From JAAZPG01 sp012797375 (lineage in GTDB: Bacteria; Acidobacteriota; Aminicenantia; Aminicenantales; UBA4085), in NCBI GenBank assembly GCA_937868205.1, contig CALMMC010000105.1, forward strand, positions 1-42,236: 42,236 bases of DNA, given 5' to 3'. Position numbers and translations under genes: made by a program. Below the pieces are notes generated by a model. That model saw only the letters and a list, made by a program, of their open reading frames with translations. It searched no databases and was not told the origin of the DNA. Numbering within the stretch: position 1 is the stretch's first letter; every line of letters starts with the position of its first letter. This document shows positions 7,230 through 15,216 of the stretch, piece by piece.

Positions 7230-7820
7230 ATGAGTGACGAGCAATATCCTCTCCATCTTCGGGGCAAGCGTCTCGAGGAGCTGTTCTTTTTCAAGAAGGA
7301 CGCCGCCCTGGCCGATGAAAAACGGCGACTCCAAAAAATGGTGCATGATCTCGAAACCCTCTCCCGGATCTCCGGCATCGCCGATGAGGCCATCCTCCGA
7401 AAGCTGATCATGCTCGATATCCACGTCGAGGTCCTCGCCACCCTCTCGATCATCCCGCTTGTCGAGGCGGCCTGGGCCGATGGAAAGATCGACGATCCCG
7501 AGCGGGAAGCGATCCTTAAGGCCGCCGAAGGCTTCGGCCTCGTCGAGGGGCAAGTCACCCGGGATTTGTTCGAACACGCTCTCCGGAATCCTCCGCCCAA
7601 GGGCCTGGTCGAATCCTGGATCTTCTACATGCAGGGCCTTTGCCAGCTTCTCAGCAAGGAAGAGCGCCGGGCGCTCAAGAAAGACGTTCTCCGGCGGGCC
7701 CGGACGGTCGCCGAGGCGGAAAGCGGGAAAAAGAAAGGCGCCGCCCGGATTTCGCGGCGTAAAGAAGAAGCGCTGCTCCGGCTGGAACAGGCTTTCGAAC
7801 CGCTCCGCTTCAAGATTTAG
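7230..7820 (+). CDS. TerB-like helical protein of unknown function
   Basis: 196 residues, cytoplasmic, without signal or membrane segments. The middle (about residues 70-130) reads LSIIPLVEAAWADGKIDDPEREAI and continues with an acidic helix pattern; the phrase A-W-A-DG-x-I-x-x-x-E is typical of TerB/DjlA-type helical domains that bind metal or mediate protein contacts. The N-terminal 60 residues are a charged helix (FFFKKDAALADEKRRLQKM), and the tail is very basic (GKKKGAARISRRKEEAL). The function is unknown. The ATG directly follows a predicted promoter, so translation is probably leaderless. Its TAG overlaps the stop of the convergent esterase-like gene by 4 bp. Confidence 0.75.
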   Translation: MSDEQYPLHLRGKRLEELFFFKKDAALADEKRRLQKMVHDLETLSRISGIADEAILRKLIMLDIHVEVLATLSIIPLVEAAWADGKIDDPEREAILKAAEGFGLVEGQVTRDLFEHALRNPPPKGLVESWIFYMQGLCQLLSKEERRALKKDVLRRARTVAEAESGKKKGAARISRRKEEALLRLEQAFEPLRFKI

Positions 7821-9250
7821 GCCGCCGGCAAGCGGCCCAGTTTCTCCCGGATCTCCCGATAACGGGGCTCATTCCTGATTCCCTCCAGCTCTTCGGCGCC
7901 GTCCAGAATCTCGACGTCGTCGAATCCCCTCTCGACCGCCGCCCCGAGAAAATCGAGGGCTTCCTTCTTGTCTCCGGCCCGGGCCGCGATTCTCGCCCGG
8001 CTGAAGTAAAGCGATTTCAGCCGGGACAAGCCCTCCTCGCAGGCGGCGATGGCCAGGTCAAGGAAAGCGGCCGTTCGCGAAAGCCCGGCCCGCTCGTATG
8101 TCGAGGCCGCCTTGACTTGGGCGGAGAAACTGAGAAGGAAGAGAAGGCGGGAGGCCAGGGCGCGGTTCTCGATCGTTTCGGCTCCGGCCGCTTCCTTCTT
8201 CAGGCGCCGAACCCCTAAATCCTTGAGAACGGCGGCGAGGGCGGCCGCGCCGCCCGTTTCGTCGGCCTCGATCCGGCCGAGCGCCCGGTCCACGCCCGTT
8301 CGATAAAGTTCCGTCCGTCGTTCCCTCGTTTTCTCCTCTCTCCAAAAGCGCGCCGCAGCCGGCGTTTTTCTCAAGGCCTCCGCCCGGCCGGCCGCTCCGG
8401 GAAGCTCGATCATTCCTTCCGCCAGGCCGGCGGCGGCCTCGAATCGTTCAGCCGCCCAATGAACGCGGCCGTCTTTTTCCAACGAGCGGGCTTCGTCCAT
8501 CTCCCGATCGATGACCGACCGGATCATCGTCTCGTCCTTCTCGGCGCGCCCGCTCTTGACGGCCAGGACTTCCATCCAGCCGGCGGCCCGTTCGCACTGG
8601 ACCGGGTCCGGCCAGTCGTGAACGCCGTCGAAAACGAGGATCCGGTGCGGAATCCCGGACGGATCGAGGGTTCGGTCGAGAGTTTTCATCTCCTCGTAAT
8701 TGAAATCGCGCAGCCCCGCCAGCCCGAAATACGCCTCGGCCTTCAAGCCGTCCGGACCGAGGCCTTCGGCCAGGCCGGCTCCGCAGCCGATGACGCCGGC
8801 GATCTTCCGGCCGATGACCTGGGCGAAGATCGAAGCCACCCGGGAACCGCCCGAGAAGCCGGCCGCATAGACCCGGTTCTCATCCACGGGGAACCGCTCC
8901 TTGGCGTCCGCCCAAAGAGCCCGGCCGGCCGCGACGCTGTCTTTCAGCGGTCCGTTTTTCGAATTATTCGAGCCGATAAGGATCCAGCCGAATTTTTCGG
9001 CCGCGGACAGAAACGCCCGGACGCCTTCCGCCCCTCGAGCGGCCGGGTCGAAGAGAAAGAGGACGGGCTGGAGCTCGACCCGATCATCTCCGGATGGAAG
9101 ATAGAGGGCGTAGCTCTGCCCGGCATCGGCCCGGCAGGCGATCCCGTCAAGAAGCCTGCCCTTTTCGATTTCCCGTCCCGGGGCGGACAAAGAAAAGGAG
9201 ACAACGACGGTCAACGAAATGACCGGGACGAGGGACGATCGTCTCTCCAT
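7817..9250 (-). CDS. Secreted esterase/PHB-depolymerase-like protein with helical repeat tail
   Basis: 477 residues. The N-terminus MERRSSLVPVISLTVVVSFSLSAPG is a plausible signal peptide. Residues about 35-225 look like an alpha/beta hydrolase of the PHB-depolymerase/esterase-D kind: YALYLPSG, VLFLFDPAARG, GWILIGSNNSKNG, the nucleophile elbow AAGFSGGSR, and VFDGVHDWP, which could supply the catalytic His. The remainder is helical, with the last ~100 residues (LSRLKSLYFSRARIAARAGDKKEAL...) resembling TPR-type repeats and ending in EPRYREIREKLGRL. It may act on an ester or peptide outside the cytoplasm; the substrate is not readable. Stop codons of this gene and the convergent upstream neighbour overlap, leaving no room for a terminator. 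Confidence 0.75.
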   Translation of the reverse strand: MERRSSLVPVISLTVVVSFSLSAPGREIEKGRLLDGIACRADAGQSYALYLPSGDDRVELQPVLFLFDPAARGAEGVRAFLSAAEKFGWILIGSNNSKNGPLKDSVAAGRALWADAKERFPVDENRVYAAGFSGGSRVASIFAQVIGRKIAGVIGCGAGLAEGLGPDGLKAEAYFGLAGLRDFNYEEMKTLDRTLDPSGIPHRILVFDGVHDWPDPVQCERAAGWMEVLAVKSGRAEKDETMIRSVIDREMDEARSLEKDGRVHWAAERFEAAAGLAEGMIELPGAAGRAEALRKTPAAARFWREEKTRERRTELYRTGVDRALGRIEADETGGAAALAAVLKDLGVRRLKKEAAGAETIENRALASRLLFLLSFSAQVKAASTYERAGLSRTAAFLDLAIAACEEGLSRLKSLYFSRARIAARAGDKKEALDFLGAAVERGFDDVEILDGAEELEGIRNEPRYREIREKLGRLPAA

Positions 9251-9268
9251 GGGCCTTTCTCCGCCTCG

Positions 9269-9300
9269 TTCAGGCTAACGCCTGAAGGAGAAGACGTCAA
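9269..9300 (-). promoter_or_regulatory. Possible promoter with overlapping inverted repeat before the esterase-like gene
   Basis: Minus-strand TTGACG (9300-9295) and TAGCCT (9277-9272) are 17 bp apart. A perfect 7-bp inverted repeat, TTCAGGC-TAAC-GCCTGAA on the plus strand (9269-9286), covers the -10 box, as an operator would. The -10 match is weak, and the repeat could instead be an RNA hairpin in the leader. Confidence 0.35.
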
Positions 9301-9333
9301 GATGGATCGCGAACGGAATGCCGGCCGGGGCGG

Positions 9334-11547
9334 TCAGGATCGTTTTTCGATCTCGACGCCCTGGTAATACTTTTTCAGAATGTCCTTGTACGTCGCGCCC
9401 TTCTGGGCCAGGCGGAAGGCTCCGACCTGGCAGAGGCCGACGCCATGCCCCCAGCCCTTCCCGGAAAAGAGGAAATGGGTGAGGCGGCCCTCGCCGTCGG
9501 TCTCCCGGTCGATGACGAAGAGATTATCCCGGAGATTGAGGACCTGGCGGATTTTAAGCCCCCGAACAAGCGCCCGGCCTTCCTGGCCGATCACGGCCAG
9601 CTCGACCACCCGGCGGGAGGCGCCCCTTTTCTGGGGGATCAGGTCCATCAGCTTGCCGATCGGGTAAAACTGGTTCACCCGGCGGCTCAGGTCCTCCCGG
9701 GATATCCGGATCTGCCAGCTGTGATATTGGGAAGGCTGGTCGAGGACGTTGGACAACGGAAGAGAGGCCGCCTGGATATAAACCGCTCGGCCGTCGCGCT
9801 CCAGCCATTCCACGGCGTCGCCCCCCTCCAAATCAAGCGTCGAGACGAAGGAAACCGTTCCCTCCATGCTCCTGAGGAGATACGGATCCGCCGCCACGGG
9901 GACGGACCGAATCTCGTCGTCCACGGAAACGAGCAGGAAGCCGTTTTCGATCCCTTTCAGGATTCCCCGGTGGAAGGGATCGCGGGACAATCCCAGGACC
10001 CGGGCGAGGGCCGCGGCCGCCTCCCCCCGTTCGACCGGAGATTCGGCCCGGGAGGCGGTCGGCCGAGGAAAGATTCCGGAGATTAAAAAATAGGCCATGA
10101 GCGGACGGTCTTCGGGAGCCAGGCCGGGAAGGCCGGCCGTCGCGTGCCCGGACTCGCTTTTTCCGACGAGCGTCCGGATCCGTTCCTCCCAGCCGAACGC
10201 GTCCCGGATCAGACGGGCGAAGGCCGGCGGCGTCAGGGATCCCGGGGCGGCGGTCGCGGCCGGATCTTTTTTTCCGGCGATCGCCGCGGCTTTCCGCGCC
10301 CATTCCGCCGCTTCCCCGCCGGAGACCGGCGCCCGGAGCCATTCGGGATCCCGGCCCGGCTCGAGCACGCCCAAGGCCGCGACCGCGGCGATTTTCGCCG
10401 CGGCGTTCGCCCCGTCCTCGAAGTAAGCCGGGAGGCGCCGCGCCGTGGCCAGGGAGAAGACGCGCTCCCGCTCCATAACGCATTCGACGCTCCGGAGATA
10501 GGGAACGGGGTTTCCCTCGAAGATCTCCTCGGCGTTCTCCGTCGTGCCGCCGCACGTGCTGGTGTACAGGGCGTTGATGAGGCCGCCCCGGTAGACGGCC
10601 ACCTCGCCCTCGGTTTCCTCCACGGCCCGCGTGCTCCGCGGACTCTCGACGCTCATTCCCTCGTAGACCTGCGACTGGGGAGTGGCCAGGAGATCGAATC
10701 CCAGGTCGCCGTACTGGCCGAGGTTTTTCAAGGCATACGTCCGGGCGGCCACGGCTTGGGCTTTCAAGGCTTCGATCTCTCCGAACATGTAGGGCGAAAG
10801 CTCTCCGGGCACGACGCCCTTGAGGTAATCCTCCAGGTTGAGAACATTGACCAGAAGGGCGCCGCGCGCGCTTCCTCGGAGGATGAATATGCCTCGATAG
10901 TTCCGGCCGTTGTAAGTTAGATAGCTCTGGGGATTGGAGGGGATGAGATAGAGGGCCGACCCCTTGTTCAAATCAACCAGCCGGCCGCCGATCATGACCC
11001 ATTGCGGCTTGGACGCGCCCCGGGGGACGTCTTGCCGGATGATCCAGGCTTCCGGATAACCGAGAGCGGCGAGATTCCTGATAAAGGAAAGGGCTTCGCC
11101 CCGGGTGAGGAAATCCCCCACCAGGACCTGGTAGACGCCCTCCAACTTCTCGGCCTTCCCCCCGGCGACGGTGACCGAACGGTCGATCCGGAGGCGAAGC
11201 TCGGAGGCGATCTTCTCCGCTTCCTCCCGGCGTCGGCTCTGGGCGGCCTGAATCAAGAATTTTTCGGTCAGCGCCTCCTTGTGGCCCTTAACCCTGGCCT
11301 CGGCGACGTCCTCGGCCAGGAGCTTGTAGGAATCCGCGGCCTGGTAGATTTTCATCCCCGAGGAAGCGTGGATCAAGGCGTCTTCCAAGTCGATGTCGAG
11401 AGCGATCCGGATCACCGGTTTTTCGATCAGGAAACCTTGAAAGAAGGCCGCCTCTTGGGCGAATTCGATCGGCCGGCCGGCCAGAAAAAAGAGGACCAGA
11501 AAGATCATGAAAAAATATTTATGGTTTCGGCGCAGGATTTGAGACAT
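9334..11547 (-). CDS. SPOR-SpoIID/LytB domain protein, putative lytic transglycosylase
   Basis: 737 residues with a signal/anchor helix (residues 11-24). Residues about 137-172 (VYQVLVGDFLTRGEA...GYPEAWII) match the SPOR fold, which binds peptidoglycan glycans stripped of peptide stems. Residues from about 200 onward are a SpoIID domain: YRGIFILRG, NVLNLEDYLKGVVPGE with Glu249 in the position of the catalytic acid, LKAQAVAARTYAL, and TPQSQVYEG, with STCGGTTENAE further on. The closing SpoIID motif GKGWGHGVGLCQ is near residue 702, after a long insertion of more than 300 residues. The protein probably cleaves denuded glycan in the cell wall. There is no ideal ribosome binding site (GGAGG is 30 nt away), but an in-frame stop bars an upstream start. 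Confidence 0.88.
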   Translation of the reverse strand: MSQILRRNHKYFFMIFLVLFFLAGRPIEFAQEAAFFQGFLIEKPVIRIALDIDLEDALIHASSGMKIYQAADSYKLLAEDVAEARVKGHKEALTEKFLIQAAQSRRREEAEKIASELRLRIDRSVTVAGGKAEKLEGVYQVLVGDFLTRGEALSFIRNLAALGYPEAWIIRQDVPRGASKPQWVMIGGRLVDLNKGSALYLIPSNPQSYLTYNGRNYRGIFILRGSARGALLVNVLNLEDYLKGVVPGELSPYMFGEIEALKAQAVAARTYALKNLGQYGDLGFDLLATPQSQVYEGMSVESPRSTRAVEETEGEVAVYRGGLINALYTSTCGGTTENAEEIFEGNPVPYLRSVECVMERERVFSLATARRLPAYFEDGANAAAKIAAVAALGVLEPGRDPEWLRAPVSGGEAAEWARKAAAIAGKKDPAATAAPGSLTPPAFARLIRDAFGWEERIRTLVGKSESGHATAGLPGLAPEDRPLMAYFLISGIFPRPTASRAESPVERGEAAAALARVLGLSRDPFHRGILKGIENGFLLVSVDDEIRSVPVAADPYLLRSMEGTVSFVSTLDLEGGDAVEWLERDGRAVYIQAASLPLSNVLDQPSQYHSWQIRISREDLSRRVNQFYPIGKLMDLIPQKRGASRRVVELAVIGQEGRALVRGLKIRQVLNLRDNLFVIDRETDGEGRLTHFLFSGKGWGHGVGLCQVGAFRLAQKGATYKDILKKYYQGVEIEKRS

Positions 11548-11584
11548 GGCGGTGGGGTTTTATGCTGGGAGGTGTTCCTCCGTT

Positions 11585-11614
11585 AAGTTAGCGCAAAAGG
11601 GCCGGCTTTGTCAA
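11585..11614 (-). promoter_or_regulatory. Possible promoter for the SpoIID-like gene
   Basis: A consensus TTGACA lies at 11614-11609 on the minus strand; the best -10 candidates, TAACTT at 11590-11585 (18-bp spacer) or CTAACT one base upstream, are poor. It lies about 40 bp before the start codon. Confidence 0.4.
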
Positions 11615-11787
11615 GCAAAAAAATCAATCCCTGCTACCCGGCCGCCCTTCCCTACTATATATAGGGGACGCGGAGGCGCCCGTACGCAACGCTATATCTT
11701 TGAGATTCTCATTATTCTCGTTTTTTCCCTCCGTCCCCGCCTATCCAGGACTCGGTCTCCGCCGGGGGCCGCAAATCCGCGCCCGTT

Positions 11788-11815
11788 TTGACATTTGATG
11801 TGATTTCGCTATAAT
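11788..11815 (+). promoter_or_regulatory. Strong consensus sigma-70 promoter for acs-acp-kbl-satP
   Basis: TTGACA (11788-11793) and TATAAT (11810-11815) both match consensus exactly, with a 16-bp spacer. Transcription should start near 11822, giving a leader of about 29 nt that contains AAAAGGG 6 nt before the acs ATG. This is the best promoter in the window and suggests high constitutive expression. Confidence 0.82.
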
Positions 11816-11850
11816 TTCGACTCCGCCAATCCTCGATTAAAAGGGTGAAC

Positions 11851-13551
11851 ATGTCGAACATAGGGAATTACGAAGAGCGCTGCGAGACTTTCACATGGGA
11901 ACAAGCTGAACAAGAGCTCGAGTACCGGCCCGGCGGCGTCCTCAATATCGGTTGGCATTGCACCGACCGCGTCTGCCTCCAGGGTCAGGGGGATAAAACG
12001 GCCCTCATTTGGGAGGGCATGGGCGGGAACGAGAAACGCTACACCTTCCATGACATCCGCCGGGCCTCGAACACGATCGGGGCGTTCCTCCGCGGACTCG
12101 GCCTGCAGCCGGAGGACCGGATCTGCCTGTTCATGGACAAGATCCCCGAGCTGTATCTCGGCGTCTTGGGCATCCTCAAGATCGGAGCGATCGCCCAGCC
12201 CTTGTATTCGGCCTTCGGCGACGAATCGCTGTTCGTCCGTCTCGAAAACGCCCAAACGAAAGCCGTCATCACTCAGAAAAAGCACGCCCCCAAGGTCCGA
12301 AAAATCCTCGACAAGCTTCCCCACCTTCAGCACTTGATCATCGTCGATCACGACGGCAAGCCGTTGAAGGAGCGGGAGGTCGCTTTTTCCCTGGAAAAAT
12401 CCGCCCCCGTGGAAACGCTCGACATTCATCCGACGTCGGCCGAAAGCCCGTCCCTTCTCCACTACACGTCCGGGACCACCGGCCTTCCCAAGGGCGTCAA
12501 GCATGTCCATTACTCCCTCCTATCCCAGTACATGACCGCCAAGTGGGCCCTCGACATCCGCGACGACGACATCTTCTGGTGCACGGCCGATCCAGGCTGG
12601 GTCACGGGAACATCCTACGGGGTGATCGGCCCCTGGTGCCTCGGCGTCACCCAATGCGTCCTGGACTCCGGATTCTCGGCCGAAGCCTGGTACCGGTTCA
12701 TCGAGAAAAACCGGATCACCAACTGGTATTCGGCCCCGACGGCCATCCGCTCGCTGATGAAAGCCGGCGAGGAGGTCGTCCGTAAATACGACCTCTCGAG
12801 CCTCCGGGCCTTGTCCAGCGTGGGCGAGCCGTTGAACTCGGAGGCGGTCCTCTGGTCGGAGCGGGTCTTCGGCAAGCCCTTCCTGGACACGTATTTCCAA
12901 ACCGAAACGGGCTCCATCATGATCACCAACTTCCAGGGGATGAAAATCAAGCCGGGATCCATGGGCAAGCCGTTCCCCGGGATCACGGCCGTCATCCTGG
13001 ACCAGAAAACATTCGAGCCCTACGCGGAACCGGGAAAAATCGGCCTGATCGCCCTCAAGCCCGGCTGGCCGGCCATGATGCGGATGTACTGGAACAACGA
13101 GGAGACCTACCGGAAGAAATTCAACAACGGCTGGTACTTGACCGGCGACCGGGCCAGCATCGACAAGGAAGGCTACTTCTGGTTCGTCGGCCGCGACGAC
13201 GACATCATCAACACCGGCGGCCATCTCGTCAGCCCCTTCGAGGTCGAATCGGCCCTCATCGAGCACCCGGCCGTGGCCGAATCGGCGGTCGTCAGCAAGC
13301 CGGACACGATCAACATGGAAGTCGTCAAGGCGTTCGTCACCCTGAAAGCCGGCTTCACCCCCAGCGCCGATCTCGACTTGGAAATCATGAACTTTATCCG
13401 GAAAAAGCTCTCCCCCCTGGCCATGCCCCAGGAGATCGAATTCACCGAGGCCCTGCCCAAAACCCGGAGCGGAAAGATCATGCGCCGGATCCTCAAGGCC
13501 AAGGAATGGGGCGAGGAGATCGGAGACACCTCGACGCTGGAAAACGACTGA
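11851..13551 (+). CDS. acs: Acetyl-CoA synthetase, AMP-forming
   Basis: 566 residues. It activates acetate with ATP and CoA via acetyl-AMP in the cytoplasm. The P-loop YTSGTTGLPKGV, the ADPGWVTGTSYG segment and NWYSAPTAIRSLM, and the GWYLTGD and NTGGHLVSPFEVE motifs are all typical of Acs; the Trp in the acyl pocket region favours acetate or propionate. The C-terminal PKTRSGKIMRR carries Lys542, the residue that protein acetyltransferases modify to shut Acs down. At 566 residues it belongs to the shorter AcsA-type forms. The ATG at 11851 is preferred over the GTG at 11845 because AAAAGGG is then correctly spaced. It heads the operon acs-acp-kbl-satP. Confidence 0.93.
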   Translation: MSNIGNYEERCETFTWEQAEQELEYRPGGVLNIGWHCTDRVCLQGQGDKTALIWEGMGGNEKRYTFHDIRRASNTIGAFLRGLGLQPEDRICLFMDKIPELYLGVLGILKIGAIAQPLYSAFGDESLFVRLENAQTKAVITQKKHAPKVRKILDKLPHLQHLIIVDHDGKPLKEREVAFSLEKSAPVETLDIHPTSAESPSLLHYTSGTTGLPKGVKHVHYSLLSQYMTAKWALDIRDDDIFWCTADPGWVTGTSYGVIGPWCLGVTQCVLDSGFSAEAWYRFIEKNRITNWYSAPTAIRSLMKAGEEVVRKYDLSSLRALSSVGEPLNSEAVLWSERVFGKPFLDTYFQTETGSIMITNFQGMKIKPGSMGKPFPGITAVILDQKTFEPYAEPGKIGLIALKPGWPAMMRMYWNNEETYRKKFNNGWYLTGDRASIDKEGYFWFVGRDDDIINTGGHLVSPFEVESALIEHPAVAESAVVSKPDTINMEVVKAFVTLKAGFTPSADLDLEIMNFIRKKLSPLAMPQEIEFTEALPKTRSGKIMRRILKAKEWGEEIGDTSTLEND

Positions 13552-13565
13552 GCATCCGGCGGCCG

Positions 13566-13579
13566 CGGGGCGCGCCCCG
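13566..13579. repeat. 14-bp perfect palindrome in the acs-acp gap
   Basis: CGGGGCGCGCCCCG is fully self-complementary and lies 14 bp after the acs stop, 35 bp before the acp ATG. Without a T-tract it is not a terminator; as RNA it could stabilise or process the message. Confidence 0.6.
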
Positions 13580-13613
13580 GGCCTGGACATATTCACCGAG
13601 AAGGAGCGACCAC

Positions 13614-13865
13614 ATGTCCGACGAACTCAAAGACATTGTCCTGAAGTACGTCATCGACGAATATCTCGAGGACGACTCCGAGCCGATCACGTACGACACG
13701 CCCCTGATTTCGGGGGGGATCGTCGATTCGTTTTCGATGGTTTCCCTCAAGCGCTTCCTCGAGAACAAATACAAGATTTCCATTCCGGACGACCAGGCCA
13801 CGCCGGAGGCGTTCGACTCCGTCGACAAGATCGCCGTGCTCGTCAAGAAATTCACCAAGGCCTGA
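13614..13865 (+). CDS. Acyl carrier protein
   Basis: 83 residues, acidic, entirely helical. The phosphopantetheine site is GGIVDSFSM, with Ser39 as the attachment residue; DSF rather than the DSL of fatty-acid ACP recalls DltC-type and specialised carrier proteins. The start is fixed by AAGGAG 7 nt upstream; the frame is open further 5' but that part is unrelated to carrier proteins. It sits 62 bp after acs and 88 bp before kbl, all on one strand behind one promoter. A carrier protein between an AMP-forming ligase and an alpha-oxoamine synthase suggests that an acyl group might be presented on the carrier, but the neighbours look like genuine CoA-using enzymes, so its client is unknown. Confidence 0.9.
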   Translation: MSDELKDIVLKYVIDEYLEDDSEPITYDTPLISGGIVDSFSMVSLKRFLENKYKISIPDDQATPEAFDSVDKIAVLVKKFTKA

Positions 13866-13953
13866 GCCGGCCGCCGGCGCCGCCCTCCCCTCGGATGGAA
13901 ATCTCCGACCGGCCGGGCGGGCCGTCCGAATCCCGCGGAAAAGGAGAAACGTC

Positions 13954-15201
13954 ATGTCCTATTCGGAAAAAACCCGGGCCGCTTACCAGGAGGTCCTCCA
14001 GGGCCTGAAGGACGCCGGCCTTTTCAAGCAGGAACGGTTTATCCATTCCTCCCAGGCGGCCGACATCGAGGTCGAATTCCCGGCCGGCGCCTCCGTCCGC
14101 AAAGTCATCAACATGTGCGCCAACAACTACCTCGGGCTGTCGAGCCATCCCGCAGTGGTCCAGGCCGCCCACGAGGGCATGGACGCCCGCGGCTACGGGA
14201 TGTCGTCGGTCCGGTTCATCTGCGGGACGCAGGACATCCACCGGGACCTCGAGCGGAAGGTCACCGAGTTCCTCGGAACCGAAGACACGATTCTCTTCCC
14301 TTCGTGCATGGACGCCAACGCCGGCGTCTTCGAGGCCGTCCTGGCCAAGGACGACGTCATGATCTCCGACCGGCTCGTCCACGCCTCGCTGATCGACGGC
14401 ATCCGCCTTTGCGGCGCCATGCAGGACACGTACAAGCACGCCGACATGGCCCATCTCGAGCAGAAGCTCGAAATGCACCAGGACCGGCGCTTCCGGATGG
14501 TCATCACCGACGGCGTTTTCAGCATGGACGGGGACACGGCCCCCCTGGACAAGATGGCCGCTCTCTGCGACAAGTACGACGCCATGATCCTGGTGGACGA
14601 TTCCCACGCCACCGGCTTCATCGGCCGGACCGGCCGGGGGACCCATGAGAAATACGGCGTCGTGGGACGGATGGACATCATCACCACGACGTTCGGCAAA
14701 GCTCTCGGGGGGGCGACCGGCGGCTGCGTTTCCGGCCGCCGCGAGCTGGTCGAAATGTGCCGGCAGAAAGCCCGTCCTTATCTTTTCTCCAACTCGATCG
14801 CCCCGGTCGTCGTTCAAGGCATCCTCAAGGTCTTCGACATCCTCATGGCCTCGACGGAGCGCCGGGACAAGCTCGAAAAGAACGCCGCCTACTGGCGGAA
14901 AGGCCTCCAGGAGGCCGGATTCGTCCTCAAGGAAGGCGACACGCCGATCGTGCCGGTCATGCTGTTCAACGCCAAGCTGGCCCAGGACTTCTCCCGGGCC
15001 CTCTACGAGGAGGGCATTTACGCCGTCGGCTTCTTCTTCCCCGTCGTTCCCCAGGGCCAAGCCCGCATCCGGACCCAGATCTCGGCGGGTCATGAAATCC
15101 ACCATCTCGACAAAGCCCTCGAGGCCTTCCGGAAAGTCGGAAAGACATTCGACATCCTGGGCCGGACCAAGCAGGAAATCATCGAACGTTTCGGAATGTA
15201 A
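13954..15201 (+). CDS. kbl: Glycine C-acetyltransferase (2-amino-3-ketobutyrate CoA ligase)
   Basis: 415 residues, a PLP-dependent alpha-oxoamine synthase. It splits 2-amino-3-ketobutyrate with CoA into glycine and acetyl-CoA, completing threonine breakdown begun by Tdh. It follows E. coli Kbl almost segment for segment: CANNYLGL, SSVRFICGTQD, TDGVFSMDG, the PLP-binding DDSHATGF (Asp215, His218) and the Schiff-base Lys249 in TTTFGKALGG, then RPYLFSN and FFFPVVPQGQARIR. This argues against a serine palmitoyltransferase or other long-chain relative, even though an ACP gene precedes it. AAGGAG lies 7 nt before the ATG. satP follows after 15 bp. Confidence 0.93.
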   Translation: MSYSEKTRAAYQEVLQGLKDAGLFKQERFIHSSQAADIEVEFPAGASVRKVINMCANNYLGLSSHPAVVQAAHEGMDARGYGMSSVRFICGTQDIHRDLERKVTEFLGTEDTILFPSCMDANAGVFEAVLAKDDVMISDRLVHASLIDGIRLCGAMQDTYKHADMAHLEQKLEMHQDRRFRMVITDGVFSMDGDTAPLDKMAALCDKYDAMILVDDSHATGFIGRTGRGTHEKYGVVGRMDIITTTFGKALGGATGGCVSGRRELVEMCRQKARPYLFSNSIAPVVVQGILKVFDILMASTERRDKLEKNAAYWRKGLQEAGFVLKEGDTPIVPVMLFNAKLAQDFSRALYEEGIYAVGFFFPVVPQGQARIRTQISAGHEIHHLDKALEAFRKVGKTFDILGRTKQEIIERFGM

Positions 15202-15216
15202 AAGAGAGCGCCGCGC

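Larger units (their letters stand above)
11548..11850. other. Divergent intergenic region between spoIID-like gene and acs
   Basis: This 303-bp gap is AT-rich relative to its surroundings. It holds the outward-facing promoters described separately and a run TACTATATATAGG near 11653 whose role is unclear. I see no small gene in it. Confidence 0.6.

Noticed and set aside
13954..15201. The alpha-oxoamine synthase after acp could be a serine palmitoyltransferase, giving a sphingolipid cluster
   Set aside because: It follows E. coli Kbl closely (RFICGTQD, CANNYLGL, FFFPVVPQGQARIR), and the neighbours (Acs, SatP) point to acetate.
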